A stretch of DNA of 64,000 nucleotides, from positions 682,001-746,000 of the forward strand of contig NZ_CP019331.1 of the NCBI RefSeq assembly GCF_002163835.1, given 5' to 3'. Positions 17,112-25,735 of this stretch are shown here, piece by piece. The position numbers and the translations under genes are program-made. The notes under the pieces are model-generated. The model had not been told where the DNA came from and searched no databases. It was given only the letters and a program-made list of their open reading frames with translations. This stretch comes from Polaribacter sp. SA4-10 (GTDB lineage Bacteria; Bacteroidota; Bacteroidia; Flavobacteriales; Flavobacteriaceae). Every line of letters starts with the position of its first letter. Position 1 is the stretch's first letter.

Positions 17112-18482
17112 TTACAGCCCATAAATTTCTTTGTCTAACCAACTTAGTCTATTATTAATCCAATTTACAAGATATTCCTTTTCTTCTGAATAGGTATTCC
17201 CTACAAAGTTATTGGGCCAAACATATTCTCCTAAAACGGGCCATTTTTCATAGTTTTCTTCTATTGCACCAGAGGAAGTTAGCGTTTCTATATAACTATT
17301 AATTTTTTGAGAAATAGCAAGATTAGAAAACTCATTACTACGCAATGCTAACCAACGCTCTTTTAATTGCAATACAAATGCTGGATCTTCCAATAAACGA
17401 CTCCACCAAAAAGGAACTTGCCAAAAATCTCTTGAACAACGTTCATTAAATTTATATGCCCATACATTAGTTTCACCACCACCACAATAATCTGCATTTC
17501 CAAAAGCTAAATTAAAGTCCCAAATAGGTCCCATTTTAAGCTTCTCATTTTTATCTTTTGTAAGCCATGTACTTAATCGATACCCATCTACATTGTTTGA
17601 TAATTCATTTAATAAAAAGAATTCAATAAAACTCTGGCTATCAATATAAGCATTATAGCCTTTATCTGGGTCAGCAAAATCGGTACTAGCTAATGCATTT
17701 TCAAAAGAAGCAATATAATCACTTATGTAGGTTTTTTGCGCTGTTGTAATATCATCTTCATCTGGAGTATCATAAACTAAGTGAATTTTTTGTCCATCAG
17801 TTGCATTTTTAGGAGGATATAAAGATGTTATAGCATTGTAATCTGTATATAACATTTCATTTGAACCACCTGCTTTATCCACCTTTAAAATGTATCCTCC
17901 AGTAAGATATTCTCCACTGTTTTCATCTTCTTTTAACTTATTAATATCAATCCGATTTTTATCTCTTTTTAACTTTTCTAATAATATATAAACTCCATTA
18001 TAAGCATCGTTTATAGTAACATAAACAAATTTTGATCTACTCGCATAGCGTCCAATTTCTCTAGACAAATCATACATTAGCATGTTTCGCATTAATGATT
18101 TATCACTATAAGGCGCATATAATATCCAATCTTCTTCTTCTGGGAAGCCAAGTAAAGACACATTAATATCTTCGTTGGCAGCATCTCTGGTTTCAAAACC
18201 AAATTGTTTTTTAGGAAACCCTTGTGAAGAAGAGCCTCTTATTTCTATACCAATAGCTCCTGTATAATCTATTTGGTCAGCAACAATAATAGTCATTTCA
18301 GCATTAACTTTAGGTTCATCTACAATTTTTGCTCCATTGGTATTTATAAATACATGTGGTAATTTTATTTCTACAGGAGGTTCTTCTATGACGAGTCCGT
18401 TTAAAGTATCAGATTCCTTATTACAAGAGAAGAAAATAAGGATTATAAAACTATATAGTATACTATTTGTAATCGTTTTCAT
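17112..18482 (-). CDS. CotH kinase family lipoprotein
   Basis: 456 residues. The signal ends in FFSC, with Cys20 as lipidation site. The CotH domain fills most of the chain. It begins around 55-75 with the INTNGAKIVDEPKV region and IGIEIRGSSSQGFPKKQFGF. The core region is around 310-345: FLLNELSNNVDGYRLSTW followed by KMGPIWDFNLAFGN, the kinase-like metal/ATP segment. CotH phosphorylates Bacillus spore coat proteins. In Bacteroidota the family is secreted and its substrates are mostly unknown. The gene lies between an intact csp gene and a dead csp 3' fragment in the same orientation, suggesting it was inserted there. Confidence 0.87.
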   Translation of the reverse strand: MKTITNSILYSFIILIFFSCNKESDTLNGLVIEEPPVEIKLPHVFINTNGAKIVDEPKVNAEMTIIVADQIDYTGAIGIEIRGSSSQGFPKKQFGFETRDAANEDINVSLLGFPEEEDWILYAPYSDKSLMRNMLMYDLSREIGRYASRSKFVYVTINDAYNGVYILLEKLKRDKNRIDINKLKEDENSGEYLTGGYILKVDKAGGSNEMLYTDYNAITSLYPPKNATDGQKIHLVYDTPDEDDITTAQKTYISDYIASFENALASTDFADPDKGYNAYIDSQSFIEFFLLNELSNNVDGYRLSTWLTKDKNEKLKMGPIWDFNLAFGNADYCGGGETNVWAYKFNERCSRDFWQVPFWWSRLLEDPAFVLQLKERWLALRSNEFSNLAISQKINSYIETLTSSGAIEENYEKWPVLGEYVWPNNFVGNTYSEEKEYLVNWINNRLSWLDKEIYGL

Positions 18483-18590
18483 TGTAGTAAAGCTAAAAAT
18501 GAATTCAAATATACTATATAAATTAATTCAGGCAATAAATAATTCTAAAGGCTAAAGCAAGAAGCTAAATTGAAACCTTAAAAAAATGAC

Positions 18591-18620
18591 AAAAAAAAAC
18601 CCATCAATAAAATTGATGGG
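18591..18620 (-). terminator. Terminator of the cold-shock gene
   Basis: On the minus strand the stem CCCATCAAT / ATTGATGGG is followed by a run of T, 26 bases after the cold-shock gene stop. The same hairpin recurs at 16983-17014, and a diverged form at 32627-32653. Confidence 0.8.
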
Positions 18621-18645
18621 TTTTTATAAAACTTAAAGTATATAT

Positions 18646-18837
18646 TTAGATAACTTTTACGTTAACTGCATTTAATCCTTTGTTTCCTTCTTGAAGATCA
18701 AATTCAACTGTATCGCCTTCACGAATTTCGTCTACTAATCCTGAAATGTGTACAAAATGATCTTTTTCTACTCCTTCTTCAGTGATAAATCCAAATCCTT
18801 TAGATTCATTGAAAAATTTTACTGTTCCTTTACTCAT
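18646..18837 (-). CDS. cspA: Cold-shock protein (CspA family)
   Basis: 63 residues, one cold-shock domain. RNP1 appears as KGFGFITEE and RNP2 as DHFVHISGL. The chain begins MSKGTVKFFNESKG and ends NVKVI, as in flavobacterial CspA proteins. It binds single-stranded RNA or DNA and melts mRNA structure in the cold or during growth transitions. A long gene-free stretch precedes it (18838-19195), which fits the long 5' UTR usual for csp genes. Two other copies occur in the window: a dead 3' fragment at 17040 and a copy lacking a start codon at 32682. Confidence 0.95.
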   Translation of the reverse strand: MSKGTVKFFNESKGFGFITEEGVEKDHFVHISGLVDEIREGDTVEFDLQEGNKGLNAVNVKVI

Positions 18838-19195
18838 CTTAATGTAATTTAATTTAATTATAATATATTGATTTGCAAATATAATACTATTTATTAAAAA
18901 TATAACATATAAATTTTCTTATTTTCAATTTATGTTACGAAACACAATAAATAACCTCTAAAAAAGAGGCTTAATAATAAATAAAAACTTCCTGCTTTTT
19001 TAGCACATTTAACAATAACTATATAAAATAAAACCACTTTTAAAAATCTAATTATCATCTCGCTTAGATTCTTTAGCCAATCTTGGCAAACAATTTTCAG
19101 AAGACTTTATAATAGATACGTTCTCAAACGCTTTATACTTGAATCTAATTTTGTCTCAAAAAATGATATGATTTCTTAATTTAAAGCGATTCAAT
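18838..19195. other. Gene-free stretch, probable csp leader and promoter
   Basis: No reading frame is supported. It should contain the minus-strand promoter and a long untranslated leader for the cold-shock gene. A small CCTCT/AGAGG hairpin lies near 18955-18970. The marC stop borders it on the right. Confidence 0.4.
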
Positions 19196-19819
19196 TTATT
19201 GAGAGATTAAATTAAATGAAATTTTAACCCCTTGAATAATCATACCAGTACCAATTATTGCAATAATTAACCCCATTATCTTACCAATTACAGAGATTAC
19301 ATTATTACCAACTATTTTAACAATAAGATCGCTTAATTTAAAGGTGTAAAAAGTTAATAAACTCATAGATCCAAAAATAGCAATTACCAAGAACATCTGT
19401 AAAGGAGCTGCATTAGATACAAAATTCATGGCAGTAACAATAGTTCCTGGGCCTGCTAAAATAGGAATAGCCAAAGGTGAAACGGCAATATCTTCATCAA
19501 CATTTACATGATTAATACTTTTTACATTAGATTGTTTTGATTGTAACATATCAAAACCAATAAAAAATATTAAAATACCACCCGTAATTTTAAAGGCAGG
19601 AATACTAATATTAAATAATTCAAAAATATATTTACCTAAAAGAATAAAAAAAGTTACAATGATAAATGCTATGATATTAGATTTTTTATTGATCGCCCTT
19701 TTTGTTTTTTTATCTGCACCTTGTGTTAAGGACACAAAAACAGTCATGTTTGATATTGGGTTCGTCATTGCAAAAAAAGCAGTAAACACGGTAATTGAAA
19801 AGGTAAGTAAGTTATCCAT
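19196..19819 (-). CDS. MarC family integral membrane protein
   Basis: 207 residues with six hydrophobic helices. Family landmarks are AFFAMTNPISNMTVFVSLT in the first helix and loop, ILIFFIGFDML in the third, SPLAIPILAGPGTIVTAM near residue 113-130, and a C-terminal GMIIQGVK. MarC (UPF0056) proteins were once linked to multiple antibiotic resistance, but their transport substrate is unknown. It stands alone with gene-free stretches on both sides. Confidence 0.9.
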   Translation of the reverse strand: MDNLLTFSITVFTAFFAMTNPISNMTVFVSLTQGADKKTKRAINKKSNIIAFIIVTFFILLGKYIFELFNISIPAFKITGGILIFFIGFDMLQSKQSNVKSINHVNVDEDIAVSPLAIPILAGPGTIVTAMNFVSNAAPLQMFLVIAIFGSMSLLTFYTFKLSDLIVKIVGNNVISVIGKIMGLIIAIIGTGMIIQGVKISFNLISQ

Positions 19820-19955
19820 TTATTGTTAAATTATTAATTTTTAAAGAAATTGAATTCATTCTTTACATCCAAAATATTTTTTTTGATGCTTTATCAATAT
19901 AACAAATTATGTGATTAATTCTAAATTAATCTTCGTTTTATGAAAAAATAATTGA

Positions 19956-20111
19956 ATTAAAAATTATTGGAGATTTTTAGCTAAAAAACAACTATTTACG
20001 GGACCTAATTATTTAAGATATTTTGTAAAAAATTTAGCGCCCGTTTTAATTGCTATTAAAGAATGAGGAAAGATTATTGTTGAAGAAAAAGGAGAAATAA
20101 TAGAAGAATAA
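19956..20111 (+). pseudogene. Possible small decayed reading frame interrupted by TGA
   Basis: One frame reads as a plausible peptide without an ATG: NYWRFLAKKQLFTGPNYLRY, then FVKNLAPVLIAIKE, TGA, GKIIVEEKGEIIEE, TAA. The amino-acid make-up looks protein-like on both sides of the TGA, and a Trp codon would rejoin it. I do not recognise a family. Chance is a real alternative in AT-rich DNA. The rest of 19820-20181 shows nothing. Confidence 0.25.
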
Positions 20112-20181
20112 TCACCAGATTTTCAACACCTTAATTGCCTTCTTTTTTTTGTTAAAATTCGCCTAATTTATATCGTTAAAA

Positions 20182-20216
20182 TTGACAGTTTAAAATCCAC
20201 AAATGGTCTATATTTG
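20182..20216 (+). promoter_or_regulatory. Promoter of the EamA transporter, possibly leaderless
   Basis: TATATTTG at 20209-20216 matches TAnnTTTG, with a TTGACA at 20182-20187 about 24 bases upstream. The ATG at 20222 starts only 5 bases after the -7 box, so the transcript would begin at or just before the start codon. Confidence 0.6.
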
Positions 20217-20221
20217 CCGCC

Positions 20222-21121
20222 ATGTGGATGTATTTAGGACTTTTGTCAGCTTTATTTTTAGGATTACATAATTTATGTAAAAAACATGCAGTAAATAACA
20301 ATGAAGTTTTCCCTGTATTATTAGGAACATTGATTGCTGGTTTTTTAGTCTTTTTACCTTTTTATATTGGTTCCCACTATTTTCCTGAATACCTAAAAGA
20401 ACTTGGTTTTTTCATTAATGATATTTCTTGGCAATATCATGGTTTTATTATGATAAAATCAATGATTATGGCAGCCTCTTGGATTCTTGCTTACCAAGCC
20501 TTAAAAAACCTTCCTATAACGATAGTAACTCCCATAAGATCTGCAGGACCTTTTTTTACATTTATAGGAGCTATTTTTATTTATAATGAAAAACCAACAC
20601 CTTTTCAATGGATTGGTTTTTTCCTCATTATATTCTCTGTATTTCTATATTCTAAAATAGGAAAAAAAGAAGGAATTGTATTTAAAAAGAACAAATGGAT
20701 TTATGCTATAATTGGGGCTACATTTCTTGGAGCTTCTTCTGGACTTTATGATAAATTTTTAATTCAAACGTTAACATTAACGCCACAAACACTTCAATTT
20801 TGGTTCTGTTGGTACACGATTATTATCTTATTAATAATTTTATCAATTACCTTTTTTCCGAATAAAGAAAAAAGAAATAATTTTAAATTTCGTTGGTCTA
20901 TAATTGCTGTTGGTGTATTATTACAAGCTGCAGATTATTTTTATTTCAAAGCACTCCAAGACCCAGAAGCTTTAATTATGCTTCTTTCTGCAATAAAAAG
21001 AAGTCAACTTATTATTGCAGTAGTTATTGGTGGACTTATTTTTAAAGAAAGAAATAAACGAAAAAAATTAGTCCCTCTTTTTGGAATTCTACTGGGTGTT
21101 TTTCTTATCCTCTATTCTTAA
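20222..21121 (+). CDS. EamA/DMT family transporter
   Basis: 299 residues with ten hydrophobic helices in two EamA repeats (about 1-140 and 152-299). The first repeat starts MWMYLGLLSALFLGLHNL. Typical features are LPITIVTPIRSAGPFFTFIGAIF in repeat one and the matching LLSAIKRSQLIIAVVIGGLIF plus KERN in repeat two. Family members export metabolites or drugs; the substrate is not predictable. The N-terminus matches flavobacterial relatives, which supports ATG 20222 although it lies almost on the promoter. It is followed by a TetR-family operon with its own promoter and operator. Confidence 0.85.
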   Translation: MWMYLGLLSALFLGLHNLCKKHAVNNNEVFPVLLGTLIAGFLVFLPFYIGSHYFPEYLKELGFFINDISWQYHGFIMIKSMIMAASWILAYQALKNLPITIVTPIRSAGPFFTFIGAIFIYNEKPTPFQWIGFFLIIFSVFLYSKIGKKEGIVFKKNKWIYAIIGATFLGASSGLYDKFLIQTLTLTPQTLQFWFCWYTIIILLIILSITFFPNKEKRNNFKFRWSIIAVGVLLQAADYFYFKALQDPEALIMLLSAIKRSQLIIAVVIGGLIFKERNKRKKLVPLFGILLGVFLILYS

Positions 21122-21201
21122 AATAATTCATTATAAAACCGATGCTCTACCCTCATCAATTTTTCTTATTTTGATATCATTAAATATTTGTTAAAAAAAA
21201 G

Positions 21202-21215
21202 AATGAACGTTCATT
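21202..21215 (+). promoter_or_regulatory. TetR-family operator palindrome
   Basis: AATGAACGTTCATT is a perfect 14-bp palindrome. It lies 33 bases upstream of the TetR-family gene, between a TTTG (21187-21190) and the start region, so a bound repressor would block the promoter. GAACGTTC-centred palindromes are common TetR/AcrR operators. Confidence 0.7.
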
Positions 21216-21247
21216 TTTAGATATCTTTACATAGGATTTCAAAAAAT

Positions 21248-21832
21248 ATGGCAATACTTCAAAAAAGCATAGACAAACGGAACGCACTTATAAAAGCAAC
21301 TATAGAGTTGGTAAACAATAATGGTTTTCATGCAACACCTATGAGTAAAATTGCTAAAATGGCGAAGGTATCTCCTGCAACTATTTATATCTATTTTGAA
21401 AACAAACAAGACTTGGTTAACAAAACATATATAGAAGTAAAAGCAGCCTATACAGCTTATGCTTTTGAAACTTATGATGAAAATATGGCTGTTGAAGCTG
21501 GTTTTGAGTTGATATGGAAACGGATCGCACATTTTAAACTTAAAGAATGCGAAAATGCGATGTTTTTAGCACAATGTGACAATACTCCTATGATTGATGA
21601 AGAAAGTAGACAAGCAGGTATTAAGCATTTACAACCACTACTAAACCTTTGGGCTCGTGGTAAAAAAGAAGGAATTATAAAACCAATCTCAGATTACTTG
21701 TTGTATGCATATTCTATAAATCCATTATCTTTTTTAATGATTACGCAAGAACGTGGTGCTTTTACTTTAGATAAAACTCATCTAGAAGAAGCATATCAAT
21801 CTGCTTGGAGTAGTATAAAAACGTGTAAATAA
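21248..21832 (+). CDS. TetR/AcrR family transcriptional regulator
   Basis: 194 residues. The N-terminal helix-turn-helix is typical: NALIKATIELVNNNGFHATP, MSKIAKMAKVSPATIYIYFE, NKQDLVNKTY. The C-terminal ligand-binding domain is divergent. It starts an operon with a NAD(P)-binding protein (1-base gap), a nitroreductase and an alcohol dehydrogenase. It probably represses itself and these genes through the perfect palindrome at 21202-21215. By analogy with NemR of E. coli it may sense electrophiles or aldehydes; that is inference from its targets. Confidence 0.88.
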   Translation: MAILQKSIDKRNALIKATIELVNNNGFHATPMSKIAKMAKVSPATIYIYFENKQDLVNKTYIEVKAAYTAYAFETYDENMAVEAGFELIWKRIAHFKLKECENAMFLAQCDNTPMIDEESRQAGIKHLQPLLNLWARGKKEGIIKPISDYLLYAYSINPLSFLMITQERGAFTLDKTHLEEAYQSAWSSIKTCK

Positions 21833-21833
21833 T

Positions 21834-22499
21834 ATGAAAAAAACAGCAATTATATTAGGAGCTACAGGCTTAACAGGAGCTATTTTACTTCAAAAATTAA
21901 TAGAAGATGATAGGTATGAAAGTATCAAGTTGTTTTCTCGTTCTAAAATTGAAGGACTTCCAGATAAAGTAATTCAGTTTATAGGTGATCTTTTAAAATT
22001 AGATCAATTTAAAGCAGATTTTACAGCAGATGAAGTGTATTGTTGTATTGGTACAACTTCTAAGAAAACACCAGATAAAAAACGCTATAAAGAGATCGAT
22101 TATGGTATTCCTGTGGCAGCTGCACAACTATCAAAAGAAAATAATATTCCTACTTTTTTGGTTGTTTCAGCATTGGGAGCCAATAAAAATAGTACCGTGT
22201 TTTATAACAAGACAAAAGGAGAAATGGAACAAGATGTTCTAAAAAAACAAGTTAAAAATACTTTTATTTTAAGACCTTCTTTAATTGGTGGCGATCGTAA
22301 AGAACGTAGAATACTAGAAAAGATAGGTTTGGTAGTCTTTAAAATAATTCAACCTTTATTTATTGTAAAGTTAAATCAATACAAAATTATTAATGCTGAA
22401 AGTATTGCACAGGCAATGCTCAATTTAGCAAATAACAACAATAGTGAAGAAGTCATTATTACTTCAAATGAGATAAAAAGAATCGCAAAAAACAATTAA
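21834..22499 (+). CDS. NAD(P)H-binding atypical SDR (HTATIP2/TIP30-like)
   Basis: 221 residues. The N-terminal Rossmann glycine motif is GATGLTG (residues 9-15). IQFIGDLLKLDQF and VYCCIGTTSKKTPDKKRYKEIDY follow. VSALGANKNSTVFYNKTKGE supplies the Ser-x-Tyr-x3-Lys-like active site, and FILRPSLIGGDR resembles the atypical SDR family that includes TIP30. It probably reduces or senses a small electrophile, but the substrate is unknown. It starts one base after the TetR stop, and a nitroreductase follows 10 bases later. Confidence 0.8.
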   Translation: MKKTAIILGATGLTGAILLQKLIEDDRYESIKLFSRSKIEGLPDKVIQFIGDLLKLDQFKADFTADEVYCCIGTTSKKTPDKKRYKEIDYGIPVAAAQLSKENNIPTFLVVSALGANKNSTVFYNKTKGEMEQDVLKKQVKNTFILRPSLIGGDRKERRILEKIGLVVFKIIQPLFIVKLNQYKIINAESIAQAMLNLANNNNSEEVIITSNEIKRIAKNN

Positions 22500-22509
22500 A
22501 AAAAATTAT

Positions 22510-23142
22510 ATGGAATTATTAGACAAATTAAATTGGAGATATGCTGCAAAAGCAATGAATGGTAAAAAAGTAGCAGAAGATAAAATAGAACGTATTTTAG
22601 AAGCTGCACGTTTAGCGCCAACATCTAGTGGATTGCAACCTTTTGAAATCATTGTTATAACGAATCAAGAAATTAAAGAAAAAATTAAACCGATAGCTTG
22701 GAACCAATCTGTAATTACAGACTGCTCTCACCTACTCGTTTTTGCTGCTTGGGATACATATACTGAAGATAGAATTAACTACATGTTTGATTTAACAAAC
22801 GAAATACGTGGTTTTAAAAATGAAGGTTGGGAAAATTACCGCCAAATGTTATTAGGTTCTTATCCGCAGAAAGATGCAGAAGAAAACTTTAATCACGCAG
22901 CAAAACAAGCATACATTGCTTTTTCAGCTGCTATTATTGCTGCTGCTTATGAAGAAGTAGATACGACGCCATTAGAAGGTTTTGATCCTGCTGCAGTAGA
23001 CGAAATATTAGGATTACGCGAAAAAGGATTACGTAGTACCGTTTTATTACCAATAGGGTATAGAAAAGAAGATGCAGATTGGTTGGTAAATCTTGTAAAG
23101 GTTAGAAAACCTATGAAAGATTTAGTGACTGTTATTGAATAG
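22510..23142 (+). CDS. NAD(P)H-dependent nitroreductase family protein (NfsB-like)
   Basis: 210 residues, full length for the FMN-dependent NfsB group. It starts LDKLNWRYAAKAMNGKKV and then has AARLAPTSSGLQPFEIIVI (FMN phosphate and ring contacts). QAYIAFSAAIIAAAYEEVDT and LREKGLRSTVLLPIGYR complete the FMN site. The enzyme would reduce nitro compounds, quinones or other electrophiles with NAD(P)H. It lies inside the TetR-controlled operon between two other oxidoreductases. Confidence 0.9.
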   Translation: MELLDKLNWRYAAKAMNGKKVAEDKIERILEAARLAPTSSGLQPFEIIVITNQEIKEKIKPIAWNQSVITDCSHLLVFAAWDTYTEDRINYMFDLTNEIRGFKNEGWENYRQMLLGSYPQKDAEENFNHAAKQAYIAFSAAIIAAAYEEVDTTPLEGFDPAAVDEILGLREKGLRSTVLLPIGYRKEDADWLVNLVKVRKPMKDLVTVIE

Positions 23143-23166
23143 TTTTAATATAAAAAATCAAAAAAT

Positions 23167-24327
23167 ATGAACAATTTTGAATTTAAAAACCCAACCAAAA
23201 TAATTTTTGGAAAGGACACAATAGAGAAATTAGAAAACGAAATACCTAAAAATGCCAAAGTATTACTACTTTATGGTGGAGGAAGTATTAAGAAAAACGG
23301 AATATACGAGCAAGTAAAAGCTGCTTTAGCGAATATAGAACTTGTTGAATTTGGTGGAATTCCTGCGAATCCAGAATATGCAGTATTAACGGAAGCTTTA
23401 GAAGTAATTAAGAACGAAAATATTACTTATTTATTAGCTGTTGGTGGTGGTTCTGTAATTGATGGAACTAAATTTTTATCTGCTGCTGCATTGTTTGAAG
23501 GAGATACACCTTGGGATATTTTAAGTAAAAATATTAGAACTGAAAAAGGAATGCCTTTTGGTACTGTTTTAACATTACCAGCTACAGGGTCTGAAATGAA
23601 TTCTGGAGCCGTAATTACAAGAGCAGAAACGAAAGAAAAATTATCTATGGGAGGACCAGGTTTATTTCCTGAATTCTCAATATTAGATCCTCAAGTTATT
23701 GCTTCCATTCCACAACGTCAATTAGCAAACGGAATTGCAGATGCTTTTACACATGTTTTAGAGCAATATATGACCTACCCAATAGGTGCTTTATTGCAAG
23801 ATCGTTTTGCTGAAAGTATTTTACAAACACTTATAGAAATAGCACCAAAAGTTTTAAAAGATCCAACAGATTATAAAGCTGCTTCTAATTTTATGTGGTG
23901 TTGTACGATGGCTTTAAATGGATTAATTCAAAAAGGAGTACCAACAGATTGGGCTGTTCATGCAATAGGACATGAATTAACCGCTTTATATGGTATTGAT
24001 CATGCACGTACATTAGCTGTAATAATACCAAGTCATTACAAGTTTAATTTTGAAACTAAAAAGCAAAAGTTAGCACAATATGGAGAACGTGTTTGGAAAA
24101 TTAAAGAAGGTAGTAAAGATGAGAAAGCCTATGATGCAATAGATAAAACAGAAGCATTCTTTCACAAATTAGGAATCGATACTAAGTTATCTGATTATAC
24201 TGACGAGCACAAAGGAACTGCGGAAGAAATTGCAAAACGTTTTACAACACGTGGTTGGATAGCTTTAGGGGAACATAAATCTTTATCACCTGATAAAGTT
24301 GAAAAAATAGTAAAAATGGCCTATTAA
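23167..24327 (+). CDS. Iron-containing alcohol dehydrogenase (YqhD/BDH type)
   Basis: 386 residues, complete. The N-terminus NNFEFKNPTKIIFGKDTIEK is typical. The nucleotide-binding LLAVGGGSVIDGTKFLSAA is at about 95-115. The metal region has DAFTHVLEQYMTYP and VHAIGHELTALYGIDHARTL, supplying Asp and His ligands. Relatives such as E. coli YqhD are NADPH-dependent aldehyde reductases that protect against lipid-peroxidation aldehydes. As the last gene of the TetR operon it probably performs aldehyde clearance. A strong hairpin terminator follows about 27 bases after the stop. Confidence 0.92.
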   Translation: MNNFEFKNPTKIIFGKDTIEKLENEIPKNAKVLLLYGGGSIKKNGIYEQVKAALANIELVEFGGIPANPEYAVLTEALEVIKNENITYLLAVGGGSVIDGTKFLSAAALFEGDTPWDILSKNIRTEKGMPFGTVLTLPATGSEMNSGAVITRAETKEKLSMGGPGLFPEFSILDPQVIASIPQRQLANGIADAFTHVLEQYMTYPIGALLQDRFAESILQTLIEIAPKVLKDPTDYKAASNFMWCCTMALNGLIQKGVPTDWAVHAIGHELTALYGIDHARTLAVIIPSHYKFNFETKKQKLAQYGERVWKIKEGSKDEKAYDAIDKTEAFFHKLGIDTKLSDYTDEHKGTAEEIAKRFTTRGWIALGEHKSLSPDKVEKIVKMAY

Positions 24328-24353
24328 CTTTTAGACCAAGAATATTTATTTAC

Positions 24354-24387
24354 AAAAAAAGGTTGCGCTAATTAGCGCAACCTTTTT
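24354..24387 (+). terminator. Terminator of the TetR/nitroreductase/ADH operon
   Basis: A perfect stem AAAAAGGTTGCGCT / AGCGCAACCTTTTT with an AATT loop. A-run and T-run flanks make it usable from both strands. The photolyase gene converges from the right. Confidence 0.85.
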
Positions 24388-24439
24388 ATCTTTAATAAGA
24401 TATTAAAATTATTTTTCTTGTACTCTTTTTAAAAATAAT

Positions 24440-25735
24440 TTAATTACTTAAAGCCTCTTTGTAGGTTTTTATCGCTCTTTCTCTTGCTAACTTATGTTCT
24501 ACCATTGGTTGTGGATAGGTTAATTCATCAAAATCTTCTACCCATTTTCTAGTATACTGTAAGTCTTTATCAAACTTTTTTAATTGCTCAGAAGGATTAA
24601 ACACCCTAAAATAAGGAGCAGAATCACTACCCGTTCCTGCGCTCCATTGCCAATTTCCGTTATTTGCTGATAAATCATAATCTAGTAGTTTCTCTGCAAA
24701 ATAAGCTTCTCCCCATCTCCAATCAATAAGCAAATGTTTACATAAAAAACCTGCAACAACCATACGAACTCTATTGTGCATATACCCTGTTTTGTTTAAC
24801 TCTCTCATACCTGCATCCACTAATGGATAGCCTGTTTCTCCTTTACACCATTTTAAGAATTCCTCTTCATTGTTTCTCCAAGGAATTACATCGTACTTTT
24901 GTTTAAAATTATGGGTAACTACTTTAGGAAAGTGATACAAAATTTGCATAAAAAATTCTCTCCAAATCAATTCACTTAAAAAAGTTGCATTTGATCTTAA
25001 ACCAACCACTACCATTTTACGAGCACTTACTAAACCAAATCTTAAATATGGAGATAAGTTAGAGGTTTTATACAGCGCTGGAAAATTTCTTATTTCATCA
25101 TAATTTGATAAATCAGAAAGGTTAAATGGTTTTACTTTAATGGTACTTTCTTCAAAACCTAAGCTAGCAATACTTGGAAAATTAATAATTCCTTTAAAAA
25201 AATTATGCTTACAATTTTCACTCTCATAAAAGGTAGTATGTACTTCTCTATCAAAGTTTTTTAACCACTTATTTTTATAAGGTGTAAATACGGTGTATGG
25301 GGTATTATCGTTTTTTAAAACATCATTTTCCTCAAAAATAACTTGATCTTTATAAGGCTGTACTTTTATATTTTTTGATTCTAAAAACGCTGCTATTTCT
25401 TTATCTCTTTGAATTGCATAAGGCTCATAATCTTTGTTGAAAAAGACGGATTCTATCGTATATTCTTCAGCTAATTTCTTCCAAATTTGAAATGGATTCC
25501 CTTTTTTAATCAACAAACTAGACTCATTTTCCTTTAACTCAATGTCTATGTTTTTTAGAGAATTATAAATAAATGAAAGTCTAGCATCACTTTTAGGCAA
25601 AGTGTCTAGTATTTCACTATCAAAAATAAAAAGTGGTAGTACTAAGTTCCCAGAATTTAAAGCCTTGTACAAAGCAACATTATCCTCTAATCGTAAGTCC
25701 CTTCGAAACCAAAAAATAGCAACTTTATTTTTCAT
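24440..25735 (-). CDS. phrB: Deoxyribodipyrimidine photolyase / cryptochrome family (class I)
   Basis: 431 residues, full length. The N-terminal antenna domain starts VAIFWFRRDLRLEDNVALY. The C-terminal FAD domain contains LSPYLRFGLVSAR, SELIWREFFMQIL, KWCKGETGYPLVDAGMREL, GYMHNRVRMVVAGFL and the FAD-binding YDLSANNGNWQWSAGTGSD with the following PYFRVFNP. It repairs UV-induced cyclobutane pyrimidine dimers using blue light. It is the last gene of the ten-gene minus-strand cluster and overlaps the SRPBCC gene by 11 bases, so it is likely co-transcribed with stress functions. A cryptochrome-type sensory role cannot be excluded. Confidence 0.93.
   Translation of the reverse strand: MKNKVAIFWFRRDLRLEDNVALYKALNSGNLVLPLFIFDSEILDTLPKSDARLSFIYNSLKNIDIELKENESSLLIKKGNPFQIWKKLAEEYTIESVFFNKDYEPYAIQRDKEIAAFLESKNIKVQPYKDQVIFEENDVLKNDNTPYTVFTPYKNKWLKNFDREVHTTFYESENCKHNFFKGIINFPSIASLGFEESTIKVKPFNLSDLSNYDEIRNFPALYKTSNLSPYLRFGLVSARKMVVVGLRSNATFLSELIWREFFMQILYHFPKVVTHNFKQKYDVIPWRNNEEEFLKWCKGETGYPLVDAGMRELNKTGYMHNRVRMVVAGFLCKHLLIDWRWGEAYFAEKLLDYDLSANNGNWQWSAGTGSDSAPYFRVFNPSEQLKKFDKDLQYTRKWVEDFDELTYPQPMVEHKLARERAIKTYKEALSN

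Noticed and set aside
24440..25735. Selenocysteine or cryptochrome-specific special features in the photolyase/peroxidase pair
   Set aside because: The peroxidase has an ordinary Cys codon at its active site, and the photolyase has a normal class I length without a cryptochrome tail.
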